Positions 33,883 through 45,999 of a stretch of 51,098 nt of DNA are shown here, piece by piece. Location of the stretch: positions 675,185-726,282 of the forward strand of contig NW_003101657.1 in NCBI RefSeq assembly GCF_000003855.2. The letters run 5' to 3'. Position numbers and translations under genes: made by a program. The notes below the pieces were generated by a model. It saw only the letters and a program-made list of their open reading frames with translations. It had not been told where the DNA came from and searched no databases. Source of the stretch: Blastomyces gilchristii SLH14081 (lineage: Eukaryota; Ascomycota; Eurotiomycetes; Onygenales; Ajellomycetaceae). Numbering within the stretch: position 1 is the first letter of the stretch; the number at the start of each line of letters is the position of its first letter.

Positions 33883-35650
33883 TTATTATTATTATTCTTC
33901 AATTATAGATGTATGCAGTCAGAGACTATGACATCTATCTGAGAACTTTTAGTTCTCAGAGTTTTTCCTATATCTGTAAAGTTAACTATTATACATTCAT
34001 CAATTTCAGATATGTAAAATCAGAAAATTTCAGCTCAGAATACAAAAACTGTTTACAAATTTCAGTATTTTAACATCTTCTGATACTTTGAAATCATTTG
34101 ACAATATCATGACAAAGGAAAAGAGAACACAGTCTTAAAGATAGACACATTAAATAGATAGACAGAAAGAAATTGAAAGAAAAAGATAAAGTAAAGTAAG
34201 ACTGTAACAAAACAAATTATTAAAAGATAGTATATAGCTGTTTTAACAGACTATATCTGGTTGATTTTCTCCTCTTCATATTCAGATAATTCTGAATTTA
34301 GTCATTTTCTTGTAGCTGCTTGAGTTTCTGATAGAAAGTCTATTTAAGTATTTAATTCCTGTCTCAGTTGAGAATAAGAATCTTATATTTAATTAATTTA
34401 GATCATACTTCTCTTTCAATCTGACTCTGAGACTATTGTATAATGCACAGTGTATTACAATATACTCAGAATTCTCATTTGTATTGCAGAATGAGCATTC
34501 TATTGAGTCAAATGTATCATCAAATCTTTGTATATAAGATTTGAAATAGCCATGTCCTAGTTTCAGCTGTATTATAGATGAGAATATTTTCTTTTTACAT
34601 TTAATTGAACAAGATTTTCACTTGGGTTTTGTTTCAAATCTTGAATAATGTATACTCTTCTTTTGTTTCTGCCAGCTTTCATTTCACTTGTCTAAACAAG
34701 ATTCTTTTATTTTTCTCTTTATAAAAGATCAGGACATAATTCTTTGAATAGATCTGCTTAATTCTGCACCCTTTTTTGCAGCTGAATCAGCCAATTCATT
34801 GTCATGAATATTCATATGAGCAGGAACTCAGTGCAGATGAATTATCAGCTTTGATGTTCTTCTCTTTTGAATTTTCAAAACAGAGTTTAAGATCAGTTCA
34901 AGATTCATTTGATCATTATGAATCTGACTATTTCTAAGTCTTTTTAAAGCAGCTTGACTATCAGAGAATATTCATGTCTCTTTCAAACAATTTCCTCTTT
35001 TATGAGATTTTATTTCTATGAGTTTGAAAGCTTTTACTATTGTAAATAGTTCAGCATCAAAGACTTCAGATTCACAGCCTAGATTTCAGAAATCTGAGAT
35101 AAAATTGATATTATCTTCAGTATAAGCAATGCCTGTGTCTAATCTATTCAGGTTCTCATTTTTTGAGTCATCTGAATAAATCAGAATAGAGTCTTTTATA
35201 TTGATTGTAGAAATTCTCTTCAAATGCTGTTCATATTCTTTCTCTTTTAATAGTTCACTTATTTGTAAGTTTATAAGAGATTCAAGCTTTTCTCTTCAGA
35301 GAGATAACTTCTCATGATTCACTTTTTCAACATTTAAAGAAGAAAATTGATTTTTAATCAGAGAGCATAGTCTGTAAAGTTGAGAAGGCATTTTCTTTGA
35401 AGAATTATTTTCATTCCAATCAAGAAATCTATTCCAATCCAGTTCATTTCCAGAGTTAATTGATGAAAATGAAGAAGAGACTCTTTCTCTGATTATATGA
35501 TTTGAGCTCATCTTTATAACTCTCAGCGCATAGTTCATACAGGCCTTTTCAAATCTAATAGCAGAAGGAGGAATTGAAGCTTCAATTTCCATTGCTTTAA
35601 TAGAAGATGATTTGAATGCTTCTAGAATTCTTCTCAAGGCTCTGTTTTGC
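33883..35650 (-). mobile_element. LINE-B: 5'-truncated LINE copy
   Basis: Minus-strand copy starting with its (ATT)n tail at 33883, very close in sequence to 26604-28370 of LINE-A. It carries the RNase H domain (about 34780-34830) and the linker ORF 35296-35652, which reads RRILEAFKSSSIKAMEIEAS. It stops in the linker, a normal 5' truncation. The right side joins Gypsy-B pol at 35651 with AATTAT; the left flank has AATTA just before the tail. A short target duplication is possible, but the left flank is not Gypsy-B, so the locus was rearranged. Confidence 0.9.
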
Positions 35651-38572
35651 AATTATAATATTGTTAATACAGAGAAGAATTCTACAAAAGAATCTCTGTT
35701 ATTACTACAGAAGAAGCTGACTGCAGAGAGTTAAGGTTCTCTGAAGCTCAGAAATGATGCTGATAAGACAGCTGTGTGACTCAGTATAGAAGATGAAAGA
35801 AAATCTGAGTCTCTACAGAGAACTGACACTGAAGATCATGAGCTTCTCATGTCATATCTTATAATTATTGAATTGATAAAGAATGAAACAGTCTACAATC
35901 TTCTAATCTAACTACATTTAGAATTTATTGATGAGTTATAGAAGAGAGATATCTCTACTACAGATTGAATACAGAAGTTGAAGAAGAAAGAATCTGATTT
36001 AAACTTAAAAGAGACAGACTCTGAGCAGAACAGTGCTGCTAAGAAATCAAGTCACTGATAACTAGAAGAATATGAACTTCTACTAATGAATAATTCAGTC
36101 TTCATTTCTTGTAGCAGAGTGACGTGTCAGAAGTTATTGAGAATTCATTATAATGATTCTCATGTGAGACACTTCAGGTTAGAGAAGACTGAGAAGCTTC
36201 TAAAATATAAATACATTTAAAACAAGCTTCAGACAGATATCAAAGAGTATATTAAGACTTATAATATCTATCAATAAATAAAGATCTCATAGTATAAGTA
36301 ATACAGTGAGTTGATATCACTGTCTGTTTCAAAGAGTCTATGATAGAATCTATTAATAGATTTCATAGTTAATCTGCTGTAGTTGACAAGAGTTAAAGAA
36401 TATGACTTAATTTTAATTATTATTGACTGTTTCATGAAGATAATCAAATATATCTCTATTCATAAAAAGATTAAAGTCTCTGAATTGACTGATCTGTTTT
36501 TAAATATCATCATTCATGATTACAGTGCTCTGAAATTATTAATAACAGATTGAGAATCTCTCTTCATTAGCAAATACTGATCAGCTTTTTGCTATTATCT
36601 TATAATAAGATGTCTTCTCAGTATCACATTTCATCTGCAGACAGATGATCAGACTGAATATCAGAATCAGACACTAGAACAGCATCTTTAAGTGTTCTGT
36701 TCATATCATCAGAATGATTAGCTCAAACATCTTCTGACTGCTGAATTCATATATAATAATACAAAGAATGCAATCTTAAAGATATCTTCTTTCTATACTT
36801 ATTATGAATATAATTCTTCATTACTCAGTGACATTGTGAACAACATTTCAAAGAGAGAAATAGACAGTCAGAATGTTGAATAGATACAGAGAACAGAGTA
36901 TCTCTCAGTGTCAGAAGTAAAAGTGAGATTGAAACTTTTAAATAAAATTTATAAGAAGGCAGTGAAAAGTATTCATTATACTCAGAAGTAGCAGATAAAA
37001 TACTATAATTAAAAACATCTTTCAATGAAGTTCTTGATAGAGAATTAAGTGCTACTTTTAACAAAGAATATCAAGATAATAAGACTGTGTAAGAAGCTCA
37101 GTAAGTGATAACTAGAATCTTTCTCAGTAATAAGAGTGATGAGTAAGCAGATATATAAGTTGAAATTACTCACAGAATTGAAATCAATTTATTCTGTTTT
37201 TCACATTTTCTATTTAGAGTTCTATAAGCAATGCTCTGAGATGGAGCTGTCTTGACTGAATGATATCAAGATTGAGAGTGATACTGAATATCTTGTGAAG
37301 CAAATATTAAATAAGTGAATATATTATAATAAGCTTCAATACCTTATTAAATGAGAAGATTATTTATTATCAGAGAATTTATAAGAATTACTTAAGTATT
37401 TGAAAAATGCTGAGAAAGAGATTGCAAGCTATGAGATAACTAGTAGAGATTATCTCATTACATATCAGAGATATTGAATAAGAAATACTGCTTAAGACTT
37501 CTTATTTTTCTTAAAGAATTTTTTTAGAGATAATCTCATAGGGATAAGCTGATGTCTTATACACTCTGTAGCACTCTTCTTCTATTTTCTCTCAAAGAGT
37601 TTTTTAGAAGTTTAATGAGACTATATAAGTGTAAAATTCCTGAAGCATTTAGAGAAAAGAGATATTTGAAATTAATAAAAAGATTAATATTATTAATCTG
37701 TAGACTGCTGTTATTCTAATAAAGCTGCAGCTCACTGAAAAAGTAAAAAGAGAGAATTTCAGAGCCTACTCATCAATAATTATATTCTTATTAAACTCAT
37801 TCTTTATCATTGAAGTCTTCAGCACTGATATCTTTGTCTGCTGAGAAGTTAGCACTGTGATACTGTAGCAAAGCATGCTGCAGAAGAGTATATATACTGT
37901 AGAAGAGTATAAGAGATACTGAAATTATCAACTTATCAACTTATAAAGTATCTCAGTTATCTGCTTCAACTGAAGTAAGATTCTCTTCAATCAGTGATTG
38001 ATCTCTGCAGTGCTTTCAACAGCAGCACTGACTAATCTCTGCTTAAGATCAGTCATTCTGATGTGTTTTTTCATCTCAGAGACTCATGCTTTCACCTTCT
38101 TTTACAGATGAGTAAGGAGAATCTTCTTAGTCTTGACAGAATCTATCAATACTTGAAGCACTGAGACTCTCACTCTGTACTGCTTAAGCATCTGAACTTC
38201 TTGTCAGAGCTGATATGATATCTTCTTGTAGAGTAGATAATATTTACAGAGAGATAGAAGTTATTGTTACAGATGTAATAAAAATAACAGAAGTGAGAGA
38301 AGAGATGAATGTACAAGATTCTTCTCTTTTTCAGCTGCTTAGTGCAGTGCAGATAAGTGACAGTGTTAGTCAGAGACTGCACTGAAGCCTTCTCACAGAG
38401 AGAAGACAAAGAAACTGCAGAACTCTGCAGACTCAACTCAGCAGCATCTCAAGCAGAGCTCAGACATGTCACAGAAGAGAAACTATAGATTAAGCTTCTC
38501 AGAGTCACTGTCTCTGAAATCAAGCTCTTTCTGAGTTTCTCTTCAAATGATCACACAGAGTCATATGCCACT

Positions 38573-38797
38573 GTGTTGACTGAGAAGAGAGGCAGTGTCA
38601 TAACAGCAGCAGAGAAGACAGAGAAAGAACTGGACACAGATGAACTGACTGGTAGAAGAGATAACATCTCACTGCAAGACACAGCAACTATCACCACAGT
38701 CATAAGAGAAGTAGAAGAAGAAGAAGAAGAAGATGTGATAATGAGAGCAGTGCTTCTGCAGTCTGTCAATACTGCTGTCTTCATCTTCAACTGAGCT
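38573..38797 (+). pseudogene. Acidic ORF in the 3' region of Gypsy-B copy 2
   Basis: An open plus-strand frame of about 73 codons that reads TEKELDTDELTGRRDNISLQ and then REVEEEEEEDV. It is the homologue of 19338-19595 in copy 1. The antisense strand is open as well (38551-38847), so coding status is not settled. If real, it is a short acidic accessory protein of the element. Confidence 0.35.
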
Positions 38798-39307
38798 TTC
38801 TTAACAGTCACAGAGACTGCAGCTGTATCACAAAGATATTTACTCACCAGAAAATGTCAGAATAAGCACTTTATTATTCTTCAAGAATAATACTCTTATA
38901 CACTCACTGTTACAATTGAGAGAAAGAGAAGAAAAATATATTATAAAAGAGAAAGATCTTTTCAAAAAATCCTGTCACTACTATTAACTTTGTCTCTAAA
39001 ACACATCACTTTTACAGAGAATTTCATATATAGAATGAAATATGATGAGAGATCTGTAAGTCACTTATTAACTATGTTTTTTACATCTTAAATTAATATA
39101 TAAGGAACTCACTTATCACATATTTGATTTGAATGAAGATGAGAAAAGAAAGATTTATACAGTCAGTAGAAAAACTCATCTATTTCTTTATATCACACAC
39201 AGTATATACACTGTCAATTGATTGATAACTGTTACTATACAATAAAGATAACTCTCAATTCAGTAATATTAAGAGTATCAGAACTATGTTCTTAAAGAGA
39301 AGAGTAT

Positions 39308-39839
39308 TATCACACTCTTAGCTGTGTCAAGACTCTGCTGTGATTTCACACAGCTTATCACTTTCATGCAGATGATTTCATCCTGTTCAAACCAGTTTTC
39401 AATCACTCTATAATATCATTCAAAATATCATAGAAAGATCTGATTAATGAATATGAGAATTCTGCTTCTATACAAGATCAGCAGATTACTCTTTCTTAAT
39501 AGTAAGACACTACTGAGGTATCACTTCAGCTATTCTCACTTATAGAATGAAAGAAGAGTATTGACTCATTATCTATATAGAATAGCTAGATGCTGGCTCC
39601 TCATCAAAGAAGTCAGTAATTTGTTTTTCTTCTACTGAAATATATATAAGAGTTACTGTGTTTCTTATACAATCTTCTTAGTATACTAAGTATTATATCT
39701 GTGATATTCTCATAATAACTCTGTAGCCTACAAGCTCACTATTCAAGCAAGATAGTCAAGCTCACTTATATGACTTCGCAAACAACTATCTCTACATGAC
39801 ACCGCTGACTAGTCACTGCTTCGGTTCCGTCACGTTACA
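39308..39839 (+). repeat. Gypsy-B 3' LTR of copy 2
   Basis: 532 bp, starting TATCAC and ending GTCACGTTACA. The outer right end keeps CG sites (CTTCGG, TTCCGTCACG); the inner left end is mutated. The following base string is GTAAT, the possible target duplication, but the left partner is lost. Confidence 0.9.
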
Positions 39840-40612
39840 GTAATAAAACTTTCAACTTTAAAATATGAGTTTCAGAATGAATTATATACAGTAAATTCTT
39901 TTTAGAAAAAGTGTCAAGCTTTTATAAGAAGACTCTTTCAAAACTTATCAGATTCAGAAGAAGAGAATATTTCATTTTATAAATATATTAATGAAAATGA
40001 GTGAGAATCATCTGAGCTTATATAAGATCAACTAGAGTTAGTTATTTTCTCAAGTTTAATTATAACTACTGCAGGTTCTGATTCAATCAATCACTTGATA
40101 ATTCAGAATATATATTTCTATTTAAAGAATGAATGTTTTAACCTCTTTTTTAATCTCTTGAAAAATGAATATCATTCTGAATACTGAACAGAAACAACTG
40201 AAGTGATTCTTGTAAAATCTAATAGAAAAGCTTTAATTTCTAAGTTATAAAGAGTAATATCTCTATTGAACTGTCTGAAAAAGATTTTAGAAAAGATAAT
40301 AGCTATAAGACTATCTTTTATAAGCTCTATTACTGATTGTATTTTATTTAATGAATAGATAAGAGATAGAAAATAATATTCTATAATTGATGCTATTCTT
40401 TCAGTTATTCATAACATTTAAATAGCAAAGTATGAAGATCTGATCTCAACGGCAGTTTTTATTAATATAAAAGATGCATTTAATCATGCTTTAAAGTCAA
40501 AGATACCTCAAACTTTGAAGATATTAAAACTGTCACTTTCTCTAATAAAATGAGTTAACTGTTGTATGTTCAAAAGAATTATACAACTATTTTTTAATGA
40601 AATGACACAAGA
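39840..40612 (+). mobile_element. LINE-E: plus-strand LINE, reverse transcriptase part
   Basis: Collinear with the reverse complement of about 28940-29740 in LINE-A. It starts directly after the Gypsy-B LTR, so Gypsy-B probably inserted in this LINE. It covers the reverse transcriptase palm. The minus-strand LINE-C inserts at about 40612. The most likely continuation is LINE-D at 42830, about 0.6 kb further along the LINE. Confidence 0.85.
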
Positions 40613-42829
40613 TTCTTGTTATTCTTATTATTATTATTATTATTAGTATTCTATTATAGATGTATGCAGTTAGGGGCTATGACATCTTTCTGAAAACTTG
40701 TAGTTCTCAGAGTTTTTCTAGTATCTGTAAGGTTAATTATTATACATTTATCAATTTCAGATATGCAAAATTAGAGAATTCCAGCTCAGAATGTAAAAAC
40801 CTCTTATAAATTACAGCATTCTTTATATCTTCTGATACTTTTGAAACTATTTAGAAAGTAACATGACATAGGAAAAGAAACAAAGTCTTAAAGATAGACA
40901 TAGTAGATAGAAACTAACAGAAAAGAAAAGAAACTGTAAGAATAGACAATACTAAAATATACATGTTTTAAAGAGAGTGCATAGCTATTTTAAAAGACTG
41001 TATCTGATCAATTTCCACCTCTTCATATTCAGACAGTTCTGAATTCAGTCATTTTCTTATAGCTGTTTGAGTTTCTGATAGAGAATCTATTAGATATTTA
41101 ATTTCTATCTCAGTTGAGAATAAAAGTCTTATATTTATTTAATATATATTATACTTCTCTTTCAATCTGACTCTGAGATCAGTGTATAATGCACAGTGCA
41201 TTACAATATGCTGAGCATTCTCAGTTGAATTGCAGAATAAATATTGTGTTGAATCAAATCTGTTATCAAATCTTTGAATATAAGATTTGAAATAGTCATG
41301 GTCTAGTTTGAGCTGAATTATAGATGGGAATGTTTTCTTTTTACATTTTATTAAACAAGATTTTCACTTGAGTTTTGTTTCAAATCTTGAATAATATATA
41401 CTCTTCTTTTGATTTTATCAGCTTTCATTTCACTTATTTTAACAAGATTCTTTTATCTTTCTCTTTATAAAAGATCAGAACACTGTTTTTTGAATAGATA
41501 TACTTAATTCTGAACTACTTTTTACAGCTAGATCTGTTATTTCATTATCATAGATATTCATATACATAGAAACAGAGTATAGATAAATTATCAATTTTAA
41601 CTTTTTTCTCTTTTGAATTTGAATAACAGAATTCAAAATCAGTTGAAGATTTATTTGATCATTATAAATCTGACTATTTCTCAGTCTTTTTAACACAGCT
41701 TAACTATTAGAGAATATTCATGTCTCTTTTAAACTAGTTTCTCTTTTATTAGATTTTATCTTAACAAGTTTGAAAGCTTTCATCATTGCAAATAATTCAG
41801 TATCAAAAATCTTAAATTCACTTTCTAGATTTCATGAATCTGAGATAAAATTGATATTATCTTCAGTATAAGTAATATCTGAATCTAGTTTATTCAAATT
41901 CTCATTTTTTAAGTCATCTGAATAAATCAGAATTGAGTCTTTTATCTTAATTGAGAAAATTCTTTTTAAATACTGTTTATATTCTTTCTCTTTAGATAGA
42001 TCACTTGTTTATAAATTTATAAAAGATTGTAACTTTTCTCTTCAGAGAGATATTCTTTTATGTTCAATTTTTTCAGTATTTAAGAGAAAAAATTGATTCT
42101 TAATCATTGAACATAGCTTATATAGTTGAGCGAGTATTTTCTTTGAGAAATTATTTTCATTTTAATCAAGATATCTATTTCAATTCAGTTTATTATCTGA
42201 GTTAATTAATGAAAATAAATAAGAGACTCTTTCTCTGATTATATAACTTGAGCTTATTTTTATAACTCTGAGAGTATAGTTTTTATCAGCCTTTTCAAGT
42301 CTAATAGCAGATTGAGAAATTGATACTTTAATTTTCATTGCTTTAATAGAAGATGATTTAAATGCTTCTAGAATTCTTCTTAAAGCTCTGTTTTACAGAC
42401 TTTGAATGAGTTCAGTGAAATTTCTTTGATTATTTCATCAAACTTGAACTTCATAATCAGCTACTGAAGTGATACAGACTATGTATAACTTTTTCATAGT
42501 CTGAAAGAATAGTTCTCTCTGTGTATTTAGTAGTCTGATTGTGTTATTTAATAGTCTTTCTACTTTAATAGTTCTTTATTGAACATGATATTTAAAATTC
42601 AACTTGGAGTTTAGTAATACTCTCAGTCATTTAACATTTAAACTGAGTTTACTCTCTTTATTCAAGAGAGTTAGACTTAGTCTTTTCTTATTGAATCTGG
42701 GAAAAAAGTGAATTCACTCTGTTTTATTCATATTAAATTGAATTTGATTAATATCTGCTCTCAGAAAGATTTCTTTTATCACTTTCTCAATTACTTTTAA
42801 ATTTTCTTTAATTATTTGTAAACTGTAGT
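40613..42829 (-). mobile_element. LINE-C: 5'-truncated LINE copy
   Basis: Minus-strand copy with an interrupted (ATT)n tail at about 40620-40650. It covers the 3' end, the Cys/His motif, RNase H (an open stretch at 41475-41696 is RNase H N-terminal to the Asn-Glu motif region), the linker and the end of the reverse transcriptase. It is more diverged from LINE-A than LINE-B is. It ends at 42829, where the plus-strand LINE-D begins. Confidence 0.88.
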
Positions 42830-44326
42830 AAATCATCTTCTATTAGAGTAATAAAATTTGAAGCTTTAATTTCTTTATCTGCTATCAAAGTTGAGAAAGT
42901 CTGTATTAACTATACTCTGAGTGTTATAAAAATAAGGTTAATTTATAAAATCAAAGAAAGAGTTTTCTCTTCTTTTTCATTAATTAACTCTGAAAATGAA
43001 CTGAATTGAAATAGATTTCTTAATTGAAATGAAAATAATTCTTCAAAGAAAATACTCTCTTAACTATATAAACTATATTTACTGATTAAGAATTAATTTT
43101 GTTTATTAAATATTGAGAAAATTAATTGTGAGAAGATATCTCTCTGAAGAGAAAAGCTGAAATCTGTTATAAACTAGTAAATAAGTGAACTATCTAAAGA
43201 GAGAGAATATAAACAGTATTTAAAAATAATCTGTATAATAGATATAAAATACTCAATTCTAATTTACTTAGATAACTTAGAAAATGAGAATTTAAATAGA
43301 TTAGATCCAGATATTATATATACTGAAGATAATATTAATTCTATCTCAGATTTCTGAAATTTAGATAGTGAATCAAAAGTTTTTCATGCTGAACTATTTA
43401 CAATAGTGAGAGCTTTCAAACTTATTGAAATAAAATCTCATAAAAAAGAGACTATTTTGAAAGAGATATGAATATTCTCTAATAATCAAGCTACTTTGAA
43501 AAGACTTAGAAATATTCAGATTTATAATAATCAAAAGAATCTTGAACTGATTTTAAATTCTATTATAAAAATTTAAAACAGATGAATATTATAAATGATA
43601 ATTCATCTATACTAGTTTTCCACTTATATAAACATTCATAGCAATGAATTGACTGATTTAACTGTAAAAAAGAATTTAAAATTAAGCAGATTTATTCAAA
43701 AAATAGTATTCTGATCTTTTATAAAGAAAAATATATAATAATCTTATTTTAATAAATGAAATGAAAGCTGATAGAATCAAAAGAAGAGTATACATTGTTT
43801 AAGATTTAAGATAAAACTCAAGTGAAAATCTTGATTAATAAAATATAAAAAGCAAATATTCTTATCTATAATTCAGCTGAAACTAGAACATGATTATTTT
43901 AAATCTTATACATAAAGATTTAATAATAGATTTTATTCAATAGAATGCTCATTCTGCAATTCAAATGAAAATTCTAAGTATATTGTAATGTATTATGCAT
44001 TATACAATAGTCTCAGAGTCAGATTGAAAGAGAAGAATAATTTAAATTAATTTAATATGAGATTCTTATTCTCAACTGAGATAGAAATTAAATACTTAAT
44101 AGACTTTCTATCAGAAACTCAAGCAGTTATAAGAATATAACTAAATTCAGAACTATCTGAATATAAAGAGGTGAAAATTAATTAGATATAATCTGTTAAA
44201 ACAGCTATACACTCTCTTTAACAATATTTATTTTGTTATTATCTTTTCTTACAGTTTCTTTTCTTTTCTTTTTTATCTACTATGTCTATCTTTAAGACTT
44301 TGTTTCTTTTCCTATATGTTACTTTC
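42830..44326 (+). mobile_element. LINE-D: plus-strand LINE, linker to 3' region
   Basis: Collinear with the reverse complement of about 26850-28341 of LINE-A: linker, RNase H (about 43580-43690, with the Asn-Glu-Leu-Thr motif) and C-terminal Cys motif. It forms an inverted repeat of about 1.5 kb with LINE-C. It breaks at 44326, where Gypsy-C copy C3 was inserted; the 3' tail is not in the window. Confidence 0.87.
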
Positions 44327-45271
44327 TGTGGCGGGCTGCGCCCGATTATATAAGACTATTTCATTACACTTCATAGATTTCTACTCTAAGCTCCGATTCT
44401 CGGTCGCTGATCCTCAGCCGAAGAACTCACGGAGTTTCTATTGTCCCGCCCCGAAGCTCTATCTCATGCGCGTATAAATATCCGCTTCAATAGCTGATTC
44501 TCACACTTTCTCTTTTATTTTTCTGTCTCTAATGTTTTTTACTTTTCTTATATAAGATCTATATCTTAATATCAATCTATTCAGTGTAGATCTCTTACAC
44601 TTAGAAAATGTTTATTATCTTCTTATTAGAAATTATTATTTATCAAGAAGATATCTGAATCTATAACAATGCATAAGAAATAAGAAAATAAATGATCACA
44701 AATTAGATAAGTGAATATTAAGTCTCTGCTAGATAGATAAAAGCTTGCTTATCAGTTACTCTGACTCTGTAACAAGATCTTATAAAGAGAATATCAGTGA
44801 AAGATCTAAGAGTTCTGATATCTTAGATATATAAGCTATTTATATAAATATACTTCTTCTGAAGAACTCAATTTCAAAGAACTCTTAAAAACAGATATTA
44901 CATATCTGATAAACAATATAGCTATATCTATCAATAATATAAGAGAACTCTTAAATATGAGTATAGACACAGTATCACAGTGACTCTAAGCAATGTTGAA
45001 ATTACAATAATAACAGATAGCTAATACACATACAAATTAACAATGTCAATATAAAGAAATTCAATGATTAACTGAATAAGAAACCTCTGTACAGATAATT
45101 TTAACACTGACTAAATCAGATATAAATATAATAAAAGTACTGAAGAAATATCTCGATGCTTCTATATATTTTAATACTTCTAATCTCACTCTTTACTTAT
45201 CATGAAGATTGAACATGCTTGTAAAAGTAAGTGTAAATGCAGATATCATCAGTTCATTATCTAATCAAGAT
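44327..45271 (+). mobile_element. Gypsy-C copy C3: 5' LTR and start of internal region, cut by C4
   Basis: Plus-oriented copy inserted in LINE-D. The LTR at 44327-44599 (273 bp) starts TGTGGCGGGCTGCGCCCG and ends CTCTTACA. Its first 160 bp keep many CpG sites. The internal 5' sequence runs to 45271, where the complete copy C4 begins. It resumes at 51008-51098 (from AAGAT onward) and leaves the window. Confidence 0.9.
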
Positions 45272-45582
45272 TGTAAGAAGTCTATACTAAATAGATCAGT
45301 ATAATATATAGATCTTATAATACAAAAGTGAAAAATGTTGGAGAAGAAAAAAAGAGAAAGTACAGAAATCAGTGATGAAAGTGAATATTTATACATGTAT
45401 GCAGTGAAGCTTTGAGATGAAAGAATAGAAATTTCACATGCACAGTAAAGCTTCAGAATGAAAGAATAGAAATTCTGTGAGTTTTTCAGCTGAGAATTAG
45501 TGACTGAGAATCAGGGCTTTCAGCAGAATCTATGAAGTGTAATGAAATAGTCTATATAATTGATCAGACGCAGCTTATCATA
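45272..45582 (-). repeat. Gypsy-C C4 LTR (left, 3' LTR)
   Basis: 311 bp, equal in length to the right LTR. It contains a tandem duplication of about 38 bp around AGTAAAGCTT...AATAGAAATT that the C3 LTR lacks. Its inner end has lost the CG sites present at the outer end of the other LTR. Confidence 0.92.
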
Positions 45583-45999
45583 TTAGTCTCTTCTTTTCAG
45601 AAGTGATATAGAGTTACAGACATATAGTTCTCATCAGTCAAGAGCTGCTGTCTCAGATAATACAGAGCTCAGAGTTCAGATTAAGTGATTATAACTAACT
45701 TATTTTACAAGATATTATCAGTCACAGCTGTGAGATCTCTTATCAAGAATATCTTCAATATCTCATTCAAGTTCATTATCTTCTTCTATGATTTCTGACA
45801 GCTGTCAGTTAGAAGTCAGTTAAGAAGAGAATAGATCAGTGACAGTGTGACAGAGTAAGCTCATATGAAAGACATTATAAATTTCTGATAATATGTTAAG
45901 ATAGTAGTTGTGACTGTCTAGAACTTCTATCACTTTATACTTGATATAAAAGTTAATCAGTATATAAGATGAGTGTGTGATCTGTATATTCTTAAGATT

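Larger units (their letters stand above)
35651..39839 (+). mobile_element. Gypsy-B second copy, 5'-truncated
   Basis: Collinear with Gypsy-B from about 16050 to its 3' end, with differences that are mainly transitions. It has the end of RNase H, integrase (about 36100-36830), the chromodomain (about 37280-37460), the 3' region and a 3' LTR. It lacks the SINE and shows the empty site at 36836-36848. The 5' half is missing and replaced by LINE-B. Its integrase and chromodomain frames are broken by stops like those of the first copy. Confidence 0.92.

Noticed and set aside
40613..44326. Twin-priming (5' inversion) of a single LINE
   Set aside because: Twin priming inverts the 5' part without repeating the 3' part. 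Here both orientations contain the same linker-RNase H region, so at least two LINE copies are involved.
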